Positions 7,999-16,346 are shown, numbered from the stretch's first letter. The stretch: 64,000 bases of DNA from Niallia circulans (GCF_007273535.1 NZ_RIBP01000001.1:806001-870000); one strand, 5' to 3'. Numbers and translations are program-made. The notes: generated by a model from the sequence alone, not told the origin.

Positions 7999-9777
7999 TT
8001 AGCTTGTTCGTCCTGCCAACCCTGTAAAGTACTGGGCCTTTGCCTTTTGCTCCTTTTCATAAGCTGTCTCAATGAACTCATGAACAGTCTCTGTAGAAAC
8101 TCCATCTTGAGCTGACTTTAGGACAAATTCTTCAAACTGGTTTAATAATTCAGCGCGCTGTTCTTCGGGAGTTATATTCAATAATGCGCGCAGCTGATTT
8201 TGGGCAGCTCTTTCCCATGGATGATTTGGGAGCACTGTTATCTGTTCCTTTTTCCGAATTTCTTCTTTCTGCTTTTGTAGCTCTTCTACTGTCATGCGGC
8301 CATCCTCTGGTATGCCTAATCGTGCAAATTGTTCTGGTGGAGCATCATTTTTCCGCATTTGTGCTGCCATCTTTTCAATGAGCTTTAATTCTACTTCTAT
8401 ATTTTCAAGTTCTTCGTTTTGGTGTGGATCATTATGAACATCGAAAAGCTTAGAACCAAATTGAAATGCATTCACAAACCCGGCGCCTGCCTTAATTTTC
8501 ATTGTCTGGCAGCATTTCGTAAAAGAGAACGGTTGCTGAATTTCAATATTTTGCAGCTCTTCTGGGGCAAATGGCTGTCTCATATGTGTTGGCATCAATG
8601 TATATTCATAGAGTGGCTCATTTTTTGGTGCTACAGGTGCTCGCATGTATACATAATTACCATCTGTTATATTTACATGACCGCCGTGGTATCCAAATAA
8701 TGCCGTTTCCCTGATAGGTACATCCGCTTGAATGGTTTGGCGCAGTGGTTGTCCATCCATATTCTCAGGCAGCGAAACACCAAAGAAGTCGAGCAATGTT
8801 GGTGCTATATCAACTGTTTGTACAATCGATTGTCGTCTTTCCCCCGTAACGCCGACTCGCGGGTCCCAGACGAATAATGGCGTATGCGCAATTTCTTCAT
8901 AAACAGGCATTACACTTTTCGACCACCAGCCATGCTCTCCTAATAAATAGCCGTGATCTGTATTGACGATAAGCATCGTGTCTTTCCACATATCATTTTT
9001 GTCCATTAAATCAATTACTTGCCCTAAGTAATGGTCGCACATGCTCAATAATGCTGCATATTCATACTTCCCATGTGAGACGACCTCTTTACTTTCCTGG
9101 ACAAAATAATATGGCGGCCAATCAAAGTGCTTACCACTATATTCATGAGGATAAAGTTCTTTGTAGTGCGAATAAGAGAAAAACGGTTCATGCGGATCAA
9201 ATGTTTCAAGCTGTAAAAACCAATTATCTTCCTCCTTATTCTTTTCAATAAACTCCATGCCCAAGTTGAATGTGCTAGTCTGCGGGTGATTTTGCTCTTC
9301 TTCAAAATAGGTCCGGTTAACTAAATCCTGTCTGTACATATTACTACTCGCAAGCGATTTTGCTGTTTCTGTTTCCGGATAGTCCGGGTCCTTAACATGC
9401 CCTTTCCATGGATCACCCTCTTGTCCTCTAACTAATTCAAAGGAGTTGTATCTTGTATGGTAAGTTGCTCCCCCATCCTCCCAATAATGCTGATGATCTG
9501 TTACTAAATGGGTGTAGACGCCATTTTTTTTTAAGATTTCAGGCATGGAATTGTCAAATGGTTCAATTGGACCCCAGCTGCGATGCAGAAAATTGTATCT
9601 GCCTGTATGCAGCTCTCTTCTTGCCGGCATGCATGGCAGGCTGCCTGCATAGGACTGATCAAACACAACTGTTTTTTCTCCTAGCTTCTTAAAGTTAGGT
9701 GCATGAATCCAATCACAGCCGTAGTTTGGAAGCATATGTCTATTTAACGTATCAAACATCACCATTATGGCTCGCAT
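7999..9777 (-). CDS. Sulfatase, Cys-type, 592 residues, cytoplasmic
   Basis: Second sulfatase of the locus, only distantly similar to the one at 2089-3591. The activation motif is C49-M-P-A-R53 inside YAGSLPCMPARRELHTGR. Metal and substrate ligands include D9 and D274-H275, with E281-H282-G283 and K287 following. A roughly 100-residue charged, helical C-terminal extension follows the catalytic core. There is no signal peptide. The ATG at 9777 has GGAGGAGAG before it, and two operator-like sites lie within 75 bp upstream. It heads the operon that continues with the ROK kinase and second symporter. Phosphonate monoester hydrolases share this fold, but the FGE gene nearby and the CxPxR motif fit a sulfatase. 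Confidence 0.87.
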   Translation of the reverse strand: MRAIMVMFDTLNRHMLPNYGCDWIHAPNFKKLGEKTVVFDQSYAGSLPCMPARRELHTGRYNFLHRSWGPIEPFDNSMPEILKKNGVYTHLVTDHQHYWEDGGATYHTRYNSFELVRGQEGDPWKGHVKDPDYPETETAKSLASSNMYRQDLVNRTYFEEEQNHPQTSTFNLGMEFIEKNKEEDNWFLQLETFDPHEPFFSYSHYKELYPHEYSGKHFDWPPYYFVQESKEVVSHGKYEYAALLSMCDHYLGQVIDLMDKNDMWKDTMLIVNTDHGYLLGEHGWWSKSVMPVYEEIAHTPLFVWDPRVGVTGERRQSIVQTVDIAPTLLDFFGVSLPENMDGQPLRQTIQADVPIRETALFGYHGGHVNITDGNYVYMRAPVAPKNEPLYEYTLMPTHMRQPFAPEELQNIEIQQPFSFTKCCQTMKIKAGAGFVNAFQFGSKLFDVHNDPHQNEELENIEVELKLIEKMAAQMRKNDAPPEQFARLGIPEDGRMTVEELQKQKEEIRKKEQITVLPNHPWERAAQNQLRALLNITPEEQRAELLNQFEEFVLKSAQDGVSTETVHEFIETAYEKEQKAKAQYFTGLAGRTS

Positions 9778-9803
9778 AAGTATCTCTCCTCCAATTTTTA
9801 ATG

Positions 9804-9817
9804 TAGAAGCGCTTCCA
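9804..9817. promoter_or_regulatory. LacI-type operator TAGAAGCGCTTCCA
   Basis: Exact copy 3 of 4, 27 bp upstream of the sulfatase start at 9777. A bound repressor would sit at or just after its promoter. Confidence 0.85.
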
Positions 9818-9836
9818 CATTTGTTTTCACCACATC

Positions 9837-9850
9837 TGAAAGCGCTTATT
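9837..9850. promoter_or_regulatory. cre-like / variant operator site
   Basis: TGAAAGCGCTTATT matches the CcpA cre consensus at 12 of 14 positions and also resembles the locus operator. Confidence 0.5.
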
Positions 9851-9902
9851 ATTTTGTTACGTACAATTTATCAAAATTGTTAAACGCTTGCAATAACAAT
9901 AT

Positions 9903-9929
9903 ATTTATAGGGTATAACGAACTTTTATA
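9903..9929. promoter_or_regulatory. 27-bp conserved upstream element, copy 2
   Basis: ATTTATAGGGTATAACGAA followed by C and TTTTATA, 26 of 27 bases identical to 5161-5187. It lies in the divergent region between the sulfatase operon and the LacI regulator. Some flanking sequence is also conserved (CAATTTATCAAAA versus CAAATTTATCAAAA). Confidence 0.5.
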
Positions 9930-9976
9930 CACGATTGACCTGTTCATGCTTTAATGGTAAATTAGCAGTAATAATA

Positions 9977-9990
9977 TAGAAGCGCTTCCA
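9977..9990. promoter_or_regulatory. LacI-type operator TAGAAGCGCTTCCA
   Basis: Exact copy 4 of 4, in the leader of the LacI gene and about 54 bp before its likely TTG start. This suggests autoregulation. Confidence 0.8.
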
Positions 9991-10043
9991 TAAACCTTTT
10001 AATGCTTCTATCTGCCGATAAATTTAAAAAAGTGGTGAGTATA

Positions 10044-11096
10044 TTGAAGGTATCTATTTATGATGTTGCAAATCTAGCAGGAGTATCTATTTCCACTGTT
10101 TCAAGAGTATTAAACAAAAGCGGCTACACAAGCAGCAAAACAGAAAAGAAGGTAATGGATGCCGTAGAAAAGCTGAATTTTACACCAAGCTCCATCGCTC
10201 AAAATCTAGCGAATAATGAAACGAAATTGATTGGGCTTTATTTTCCGTTTCAAACCCCTTCTATTGAAGGCACGTCCAATACATATTTACTTGAATTCAT
10301 TAACGGTGTTAACAAAATATTGATAAAGTTTGGTTATCACCTTTTATTAATTAATGAAACAGCTACAAAAGAACAAATTCAAGGAAATGAGTGCCCTCCC
10401 CAGTATTACAGCTTTATTAAACAAAAGAAAATTGACGGTCTTATACTAGGTGGTACACCGCTAATCTGTGATGCCTTTCTTGAGCTATTACATGCAAAAA
10501 TGCCGATGGTCTATATTGGAGAGAAAACAGTCGACCATATCGGCTTAAATGTTTATGCAAAGTACAAGCAATATAACAAAGACCTGCTAGATCATTTCAC
10601 TAGCCATCACCATCAGCATATGGCCATCATCAGTACAGAGGAGAAAATAATCAACAGCGTCACACAAGATTATACAGCAGTAAATAAAGAGGTTCTGCAA
10701 ATTGATGTTCATCATCATACAGGCAGTCTTGATGCGTATATCCAGCTATTAAAGCAAATTTTCAGCAACGAAGATAAGCCGACTGCCCTTTTAGTACAAG
10801 ATATTTCCATCGTTCAGCAAACAATCAATTATTTAAACAATCTTCAATTAAAGGTTCCACATGATGTATCAATAGCTACAATCGAACATCGATACGGTGA
10901 TGGCGAACAATGCTTCCCTGCTGTAACAAGCGTGTATGTTCCAGCCTTTCAAATGGGAATGGAGGCAGCAAGTCTTTTATTCCGCTATCTGCAGGGTGCT
11001 GTGGAATTTAATCAAGAGATTTTAATAGATTCGACTATTACAGACCGCAAGTCAGTCATTCACAGAAACCACCTAACAAAAGAGGAAGTGATCTAA
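10044..11096 (+). CDS. LacI-family repressor of the sulfatase locus
   Basis: LacI/GalR regulator of about 350 residues. The HTH (VSIYDVANLAGVSISTVSRV, residues 3-22) is followed by a hinge and a periplasmic-binding-protein-like sensor domain. I chose the TTG at 10044 because the family starts at this point and AGTGGTGAG lies before it. An in-frame ATG at 10002 would add 14 residues, has no ribosome binding site and almost abuts the operator. The gene is divergent from the sulfatase operon and followed 1 bp later by the FGE gene. I infer that it binds the four TAGAAGCGCTTCCA sites. The inducer is unknown, probably the sulfated or desulfated sugar or its phosphate. Confidence 0.88.
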   Translation: MKVSIYDVANLAGVSISTVSRVLNKSGYTSSKTEKKVMDAVEKLNFTPSSIAQNLANNETKLIGLYFPFQTPSIEGTSNTYLLEFINGVNKILIKFGYHLLLINETATKEQIQGNECPPQYYSFIKQKKIDGLILGGTPLICDAFLELLHAKMPMVYIGEKTVDHIGLNVYAKYKQYNKDLLDHFTSHHHQHMAIISTEEKIINSVTQDYTAVNKEVLQIDVHHHTGSLDAYIQLLKQIFSNEDKPTALLVQDISIVQQTINYLNNLQLKVPHDVSIATIEHRYGDGEQCFPAVTSVYVPAFQMGMEAASLLFRYLQGAVEFNQEILIDSTITDRKSVIHRNHLTKEEVI

Positions 11097-11097
11097 A

Positions 11098-12057
11098 ATG
11101 AAGGAAACACGGTCATGCTGTGCAGTTAGAAGAAATGAAACAGCAAGTAAAAATAAACAAACACATGCTGACATACCTGCAGCTAACCTGGAAGTGAAAT
11201 TTAGAAACAAAATGGTCCAGTTACAAGGCGGTGAGTTTTTTATGGGAACAACGGAAAAGGAAGGTTTTCCTGCAGATGGTGAAGGTCCCGTACGCAAAAT
11301 CGAGCTTGATTCCTTTCTAATAGATGCTTATTGTGTCACAAATGAAGAGTTTGCAGCATTTGTGGAGGATACTGGCTATGTAACAGAAGCAGAACGCTTC
11401 GGCTGGTCCTTTGTTTTTTATCTGTTCCTTTCACCGATTCAGCTAAGGCAAACACCGCCTGTTCCCAATACGCCTTGGTGGCATGGTGTTAACGGTGCCT
11501 ATTGGAAAGCGCCTGAAGGTCCTGGCTCACATATTAATGACCGTATGAACCACCCTGTCGTGCATATTTCATGGAATGATGCCAATGCATTTTGCCGCTG
11601 GGCAGGCAAGCGACTCCCAACTGAAGCAGAGTGGGAATATGCTGCCAGAGGCGGACTTGAAAGAAAAAAATACCCTTGGGGAGACGAACTAACACCGAAC
11701 GGCGAACACTATTGCAATATATGGCAAGGTGTATTCCCAAGAATGAATACAAAGGAAGACGGCTATGCAGGAACTGCTCCGGCTCAATCATTCCCGGCGA
11801 ACGGATACGGACTGTACAATACTTCCGGCAATGTATGGGAATGGTGCTCGGACTGGTTTAGCAGAAGCATCCATGAACGAGGCGGACAGACAAATCCGCA
11901 AGGACCGGAAAACGGGGAAACAAGAATTATGAGGGGCGGCTCCTACCTTTGTCATGAATCTTATTGCAATCGTTATCGTGTTGCTGCTCGGACCTCCAAT
12001 ACACCAGACAGTTCTTCTGGGCATCTTGGCTTTAGGTGTGTTGCCGATGTTAAGTAA
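11098..12057 (+). CDS. Formylglycine-generating enzyme (SUMF1/FGE family)
   Basis: 319 residues. FGE oxidises the cysteine of the CxPxR motif in sulfatases to formylglycine using O2 and copper, so it is the activator of the two sulfatases here. After a short N-terminal tail the FGE-sulfatase domain starts near residue 40 (GGEFFMGT). It includes LPTEAEWEYAARGG, NTSGNVWEWCSDWF and the C-terminal active-site block with C285 and C290 (SYLCHESYCNRYR), which match the two copper-binding cysteines of true FGEs. The related SUMF1-like proteins of other function often lack this pair. The ATG follows the LacI stop by 1 bp with AGGAAGTGAT upstream, so the two genes are cotranscribed. Having FGE rather than a radical-SAM anSME implies aerobic sulfatase maturation. 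Confidence 0.93.
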   Translation: MKETRSCCAVRRNETASKNKQTHADIPAANLEVKFRNKMVQLQGGEFFMGTTEKEGFPADGEGPVRKIELDSFLIDAYCVTNEEFAAFVEDTGYVTEAERFGWSFVFYLFLSPIQLRQTPPVPNTPWWHGVNGAYWKAPEGPGSHINDRMNHPVVHISWNDANAFCRWAGKRLPTEAEWEYAARGGLERKKYPWGDELTPNGEHYCNIWQGVFPRMNTKEDGYAGTAPAQSFPANGYGLYNTSGNVWEWCSDWFSRSIHERGGQTNPQGPENGETRIMRGGSYLCHESYCNRYRVAARTSNTPDSSSGHLGFRCVADVK

Positions 12058-12104
12058 TACCTTTTATACTGCTTAAAAAAGCTTACTAAGGTGGAGATTA
12101 TTAA

Positions 12105-12986
12105 GTGAATATAGAGAGTTTGAAAATGTTTTGCCTTGTTGTCGAGGAAGGCACGATCAGTCAAGCCGCCCGTTTAAGCTTTGTGACACAGCCAGCAGTG
12201 ACAAGACAAATCCGACAATTAGAGGAAGTCTATCAAGCACAGCTGTTTGAACGGAGTGCCGGTAAATTAACGTTATCCAAAGCAGGTGAAATTCTTTATC
12301 CATTTGCAAAGGAAATCGTAGAGTATTCCAAGCTTTCCTTTGCGGCAATCCAGGAATTGACCGGGAATGAGGATATTGTCTTAAATATCGGTGCAAGCTC
12401 GACGATTGGCGAATATTTATTGCCTGGTTTACTCGGAGAATTCAGCAGAAGCTATCCAGACTTAAAGTTTAGCCTTTCCATCGGCAATACCCCTACCATA
12501 TTGGCAAAACTAGACAATAATGAAATCGATATTGCCTTTGTTGAGGGTGCTGTTGACAATACAGAGCTTATCCGTGAAAAGTTTGCAGATGATGAACTGA
12601 TTCTCGTCACCTCTCCTGCTCATTTCTGGAGCAGCAGAGATCATATCAGTATCCAAGAGCTTTCCGAAGCAAAAATGATTTGGAGAGAAACAGATTCTGG
12701 AACACGGCTTATTGTGGAAACTGCGTTAAACGAGCATGGTGTGCTCGGTAATATTAAAAGCGCAATGGAACTAGGAAGCTATCAATCCATAAAAAGTGCT
12801 GTCGAAGCCGATTTAGGTGTGAGCATTATGCCAAGATTGACTGTCACAAAGGAAATAAAGAGCGGAACTCTGCATGAAGTGAAGATAACCAATTTCCTTA
12901 TCTCCCGTGATTTATGGATGGTGCAGAAATCCCATCGCTTTAGAAAATCCGGATTAAAATATTTCGTGCAATTTATTCGACAGTAA
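12105..12986 (+). CDS. LysR-family transcriptional regulator
   Basis: 293 residues: an N-terminal winged HTH (residues 1-60, GTISQAARLSFVTQPAVTRQ) and a C-terminal substrate-binding domain with an INTPT-like segment and an ADLGVSIMPRL loop, as in CysB/CysL-type regulators. The GTG at 12105 has GGTGGAG 9 nt upstream. It is separated from the FGE gene by 47 bp and followed by its own terminator, then a TauE/SafE exporter gene. LysR regulators of sulfur or anion metabolism often sit beside TauE/SafE genes. I infer it controls the exporter in response to sulfate or sulfite, but this is context only. Confidence 0.85.
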   Translation: MNIESLKMFCLVVEEGTISQAARLSFVTQPAVTRQIRQLEEVYQAQLFERSAGKLTLSKAGEILYPFAKEIVEYSKLSFAAIQELTGNEDIVLNIGASSTIGEYLLPGLLGEFSRSYPDLKFSLSIGNTPTILAKLDNNEIDIAFVEGAVDNTELIREKFADDELILVTSPAHFWSSRDHISIQELSEAKMIWRETDSGTRLIVETALNEHGVLGNIKSAMELGSYQSIKSAVEADLGVSIMPRLTVTKEIKSGTLHEVKITNFLISRDLWMVQKSHRFRKSGLKYFVQFIRQ

Positions 12987-12992
12987 TATATT

Positions 12993-13027
12993 AAGCAGGC
13001 ATTTCCTTCAGAAAAAGCCTGCTTTTT
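12993..13027 (+). terminator. Terminator after the LysR gene
   Basis: AAGCAGGC / GCCTGCTT hairpin followed by a T run. Confidence 0.8.
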
Positions 13028-13145
13028 CCTATTAATATAAGGTTTTTATCATGGGTATAACAGTTGCTTATAGGCTATGAAATTATTCAAATATACAATC
13101 GTCGCTTCCTTTGATAGCCTTAAGGTATAAGAAAAAGGAGGAGCG

Positions 13146-13982
13146 ATGATGGATATCATAACAGGTTTATTATTGATTATCGTCGGCATTATTGCAGGTG
13201 GCTATGGAACAATTGTCGGTGCTGGCGGCGGCTTTATCTTTGTTCCTGCATTATTGCTGGTGTTTCAGATGGATCCTGCCCTTGCTGCTGGTTCTGGAAT
13301 CGTCATTGTTTTAATAAACTCCCTGTCAGGGGTAGTCGGCTATGCAAAACAAAAACGAATTCATTACCACACAGGCTTAACACTAAGTGCTGGTGCTATC
13401 CCCGGTTCGATTCTCGGTGTATGGCTTCTGCAAATCTACTCATCTAGCTATTTTTATGTTATTTTCGCCACAATTTTAGTTGCTTTAGGGATATTCCTAT
13501 TCGCCAAAAATTCCCCGTTTGCAAATCTAAAAAGGAAAAAAGCACGGCAATTAGGGCAAGAAGGAACGGCAAAGGATGAAATTGCCGCAACTAGTGAAGA
13601 ATATTCTTCACTCGAAGAAGCTGTACATTTGCCAATAGCCTACATTCTCCCAATTGGCTTTCTGATGGGAGTGCTTTCCAGCTATTTAGGAATTGGCGGC
13701 GGCTGGCTCCTTGTTCCAATATTGATATATGGCTTTAAAGTTCCAACACATATCGCTACCGCAACGTCCATATTTTCCCTTACCATCTATTCATCTGTAG
13801 GAGCTATTTCGCAAATTTTTTACAGCAGTATTGATTGGCAAATTGTCTTATGGGGTGGCATTGGCGTCCTAATCGGCTCCCAGCTTGGCGTACTGCTTTC
13901 AAAAAAAATACCAGGCAAGGTCATATTGCAGATGCTGTCTGTGCTGTTAATCATTATCGGCTTTCGTTTGTATTTAAGCTAA
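13146..13982 (+). CDS. TauE/SafE-family sulfite/anion exporter
   Basis: 278-residue membrane protein with about 8 hydrophobic segments and the internal duplication typical of TauE/SafE: GAGGGFIFVPALL near residue 25 and GIGGGWLLVPIL near residue 185. The family exports sulfite, sulfoacetate or other small sulfur anions. A charged cytoplasmic loop of about 45 residues separates the halves. The ATG at 13146 is preceded by AAGGAGGAGCG. Its place after the sulfatase, FGE and LysR genes suggests it relieves sulfur-anion build-up when sulfated sugars are used as carbon source. Family members are also annotated as generic permeases, so the substrate is uncertain. Confidence 0.85.
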   Translation: MMDIITGLLLIIVGIIAGGYGTIVGAGGGFIFVPALLLVFQMDPALAAGSGIVIVLINSLSGVVGYAKQKRIHYHTGLTLSAGAIPGSILGVWLLQIYSSSYFYVIFATILVALGIFLFAKNSPFANLKRKKARQLGQEGTAKDEIAATSEEYSSLEEAVHLPIAYILPIGFLMGVLSSYLGIGGGWLLVPILIYGFKVPTHIATATSIFSLTIYSSVGAISQIFYSSIDWQIVLWGGIGVLIGSQLGVLLSKKIPGKVILQMLSVLLIIIGFRLYLS

Positions 13983-14143
13983 TTTTCATCTTTCACTGCC
14001 TCCCTCTTCCTCCTTCTTTTTATAGGTTAGGGTAAAACCAGTACATTTCAATACTTAGAGAATTTAACTAGTGACTGCGCTCGTTTTAGAGGTTTTTTCA
14101 AAAGTTGAGGTTTATGAAAAATCCAGTATTATCAAGTTTAATT

Positions 14144-14169
14144 GATGGTGTCTACATTTAGACACCATC
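14144..14169 (+). terminator. Stem-loop, probable terminator for the TauE gene
   Basis: GATGGTGTCTA / TAGACACCATC perfect 11-bp stem with a 4-nt loop, followed by TTGTTT. Confidence 0.55.
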
Positions 14170-14281
14170 TTGTTTGAATGGATGAGAAATAATCACTTAT
14201 CGAGCAATAATCTTAAGAAACATTCACTGATTTTACTCGTTAAGTGACTATGTTTGGTCACTTATTACTATTGCTTTACCT

Positions 14282-14321
14282 AAAAAAAGAGCTGTTAGGA
14301 TTATCACTAACAGCTCCTTTT
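14282..14321 (-). terminator. Terminator of the SBD-HNH nuclease gene
   Basis: GAGCTGTTAG / CTAACAGCTC stem; on the minus strand it is followed by T7. Confidence 0.85.
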
Positions 14322-14329
14322 CGTGTATT

Positions 14330-15196
14330 CTAAATCATGTAGCTAGGTCCTCTAAAGACCTCCTTCACATGCCAATTTAAATAAGTTTGATTTGGATAAT
14401 AGTAGGCTTGAATTGGTTCACGGACGGTTTTGCCATTGAAATTCATTAACCATTCCTGAAATCCATGAGTACCATGTGCATCTTGAGAAACAATCATTCT
14501 TCGTTCCTCTGTTAACGTAAATACACCTCTATCAAAGAGCTTATGATGCAGTGAGCATAAGGCAATTCCATTTTCTTCTGTATCAGGTCCACCTGCTTGA
14601 TGCCATTTAATATGTGCCGCTTCAATCCCAACAAGCGTATGAGCTAATCGGACATTAAAACCACAAATTGCACAGCTATATCCATATGCTCTCAAAATTC
14701 GCTCTCTAAACTTAGGATCTCTTTTCTTCCTTGTATATAAAGTAAAATCAAGACCAACCGCATCTAAAAGATCCTCATGCATGGTTTCAGGAAAGTGCTT
14801 ATCTAATATTACTTGGGAAACCTCCTGCATCAAGCTTTGGTTTTCATTTAAAAGACCAAAAACCTCTCTTGTAAAACCAGCTGACACATGATCATTAAGT
14901 AGCTGACGATTATTGGGGCTTTTTTCATTTACCTCTCTATCCAAAATCCAAATGCCATCCTTCTTTAACCGCACAAACGGCTCTTCTGGATGATAAGATT
15001 TGCGAATTGGACCAAATTCTCGCAGTAATTCTGTCAGCCTAACTCTAGTTTCTTCATAAGACAATAATCTATCACTTTGAGCCTGCATTTGTCCTAAGGC
15101 ATAAAGAATTAATAGCGGTTTATGTGGGGCACGCTGGTCCCCTTTTTTCCATATTGATAATTTCTGAATCTTCGTTTTCAATTCATCTGCATTCAT
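14330..15196 (-). CDS. Phosphorothioated-DNA-type HNH restriction endonuclease (SBD-HNH)
   Basis: 288 residues. The N-terminal third carries R22-A-P-H25-K-P-L-L-I-L-Y32, the hallmark of sulfur-binding domains (SBD) that read phosphorothioate DNA in ScoMcrA/EcoWI-like enzymes. The C-terminal third is an HNH nuclease: CAIC (175-178), AAH (193-195), then C214-x-x-H217-H218. This combination is usually annotated as a phosphorothioated-DNA-binding restriction endonuclease. It would act as a type IV enzyme against DNA carrying Dnd-type modification. I chose the ATG at 15196, with TGGTGAT upstream; an earlier start at 15241 lacks a ribosome binding site. No dnd/ssp modification genes are in the window, as expected. 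Confidence 0.85.
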   Translation of the reverse strand: MNADELKTKIQKLSIWKKGDQRAPHKPLLILYALGQMQAQSDRLLSYEETRVRLTELLREFGPIRKSYHPEEPFVRLKKDGIWILDREVNEKSPNNRQLLNDHVSAGFTREVFGLLNENQSLMQEVSQVILDKHFPETMHEDLLDAVGLDFTLYTRKKRDPKFRERILRAYGYSCAICGFNVRLAHTLVGIEAAHIKWHQAGGPDTEENGIALCSLHHKLFDRGVFTLTEERRMIVSQDAHGTHGFQEWLMNFNGKTVREPIQAYYYPNQTYLNWHVKEVFRGPSYMI

Positions 15197-15363
15197 TACT
15201 ATCACCATTCTATTGGGGTATGATAGATATAAGTATAACAAAAACCTAGAAAATTAACTTCTTAGTTTTTGCTTGTTTATTAAGGTGCAGCTATTTGAGG
15301 TGGAGTTAGATTTAAAAGAATTTTTACTAGCTAGACAATTACTCGTTTTTAAAGTAACAGTCC

Positions 15364-15801
15364 TTACTTAAATAATTTTTGAATCTCGATTATTTTATCC
15401 TCCTTAAAGATGAAGGAGTTTGTATTACTTCCTTCGTCTTTAGAAGTTGAGACAAGAAAAGAGTCATTACTATTAACAAACAATACTGCTTCTGGAATTT
15501 TCTCGTTCTTCATGATAACACTATAATAATCATCCAGATTTAAGGACCTAGGCTCTCTCACCCATTTTGCATCTGCAAAATCACTCATTATTTTCGATAT
15601 TTCTTTTGGATTAGTAACATTCACGACTTGTTGTTTATTGCTATCAACACTTAACTTTGTGACTTCAATGGAGGTAATATCTTCATTGTTGATTCCGGTA
15701 ACAGAATTAAAATCTTTATCTTTAAAATTAACATTGTAAATAATTATTCCTATCCCTCCAACAAGGATAATGGCTATCATAATGGTTAAGACTTTTTTCA
15801 A
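15364..15801 (-). CDS. Hypothetical membrane-anchored or secreted protein
   Basis: 145 residues with a single N-terminal hydrophobic segment (residues 4-23) after KK, no lipobox, then a charged soluble domain of about 120 residues predicted outside the membrane. The alternation of short strands recalls small DUF5301-like Bacillus proteins, but I do not recognise it with certainty. The TTG at 15801 is preceded by AGGAGTG. It stands alone between the SBD-HNH nuclease and a divergent small membrane protein. Function unknown. Confidence 0.65.
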   Translation of the reverse strand: MKKVLTIMIAIILVGGIGIIIYNVNFKDKDFNSVTGINNEDITSIEVTKLSVDSNKQQVVNVTNPKEISKIMSDFADAKWVREPRSLNLDDYYSVIMKNEKIPEAVLFVNSNDSFLVSTSKDEGSNTNSFIFKEDKIIEIQKLFK

Positions 15802-15986
15802 GTTAACACTCCTAATAAGACATTATTTATAATATGGAATAACCTATATTCCCCAGCCTAGCTTAAATCTACAAATAGCTATGCCCTATCTATTTTATAA
15901 ACTATGCCAATAGTAAATTATCAATTTGTTCATTTTTCCAAAAATACTGTATAATGTAAAAAATGAACAAATTGGAGGTTCTTCCT

Positions 15987-16208
15987 ATGACTGGTAAGCA
16001 AACAGCTGCAGAAAAACGCGAGCAACTACGGCAGCAAGAGTTAAAAAACAATCCGACAGGAACATTAAAGGATTCAATAGATAAAGCAGACAATGGCAGC
16101 ACATTAGAGTTTACTGGTAACAGCAATTGGAAAGAAACTGGCTTTACGATTTTATTAATTGTAGTTGCTGTTTTAGGCTATTTTGGTTATCGATTACTTT
16201 TTAGCTGA
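15987..16208 (+). CDS. Small tail-anchored membrane protein (DUF6366-like)
   Basis: 73 residues. A charged N-terminal half (TAAEKREQLRQQELKNNPTG) is followed by GNSNWKETGFTILL and one C-terminal membrane segment. This order resembles small Bacillus DUF6366 proteins. I chose the ATG at 15987 because TTGGAGG stands 8 nt before it; an upstream ATG at 15963 has no ribosome binding site. It is followed by a terminator at 16323-16346. Function unknown. Confidence 0.7.
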   Translation: MTGKQTAAEKREQLRQQELKNNPTGTLKDSIDKADNGSTLEFTGNSNWKETGFTILLIVVAVLGYFGYRLLFS

Positions 16209-16322
16209 TATTATTTTAGATATTCGTTTATAGAGATTTAGGAAGTTGAATTTAGATTATTGCTGGTTTGAGTACAGCTTACTTTTATTTCCTTTCCTTT
16301 CCTATCTTATCTATACCTAAAT

Positions 16323-16346
16323 CCTCCAATTAATGGAGGTTTTTTT
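16323..16346 (+). terminator. Terminator after the small membrane protein gene
   Basis: CCTCCA / TGGAGG stem with a 5-nt loop followed by T7. Confidence 0.8.

Larger units (their letters stand above)
13983..14329. other. Intergenic region with two terminators
   Basis: 347 bp between convergent genes. Two stem-loops are visible (14144-14169 and 14282-14321); nothing else is supportable. Confidence 0.5.

Noticed and set aside
2089..12057. Sulfoquinovose (sulfoglycolysis) locus
   Set aside because: The enzymes are sulfate-ester sulfatases plus FGE; no sulfoquinovosidase, SF aldolase or transaldolase is present.
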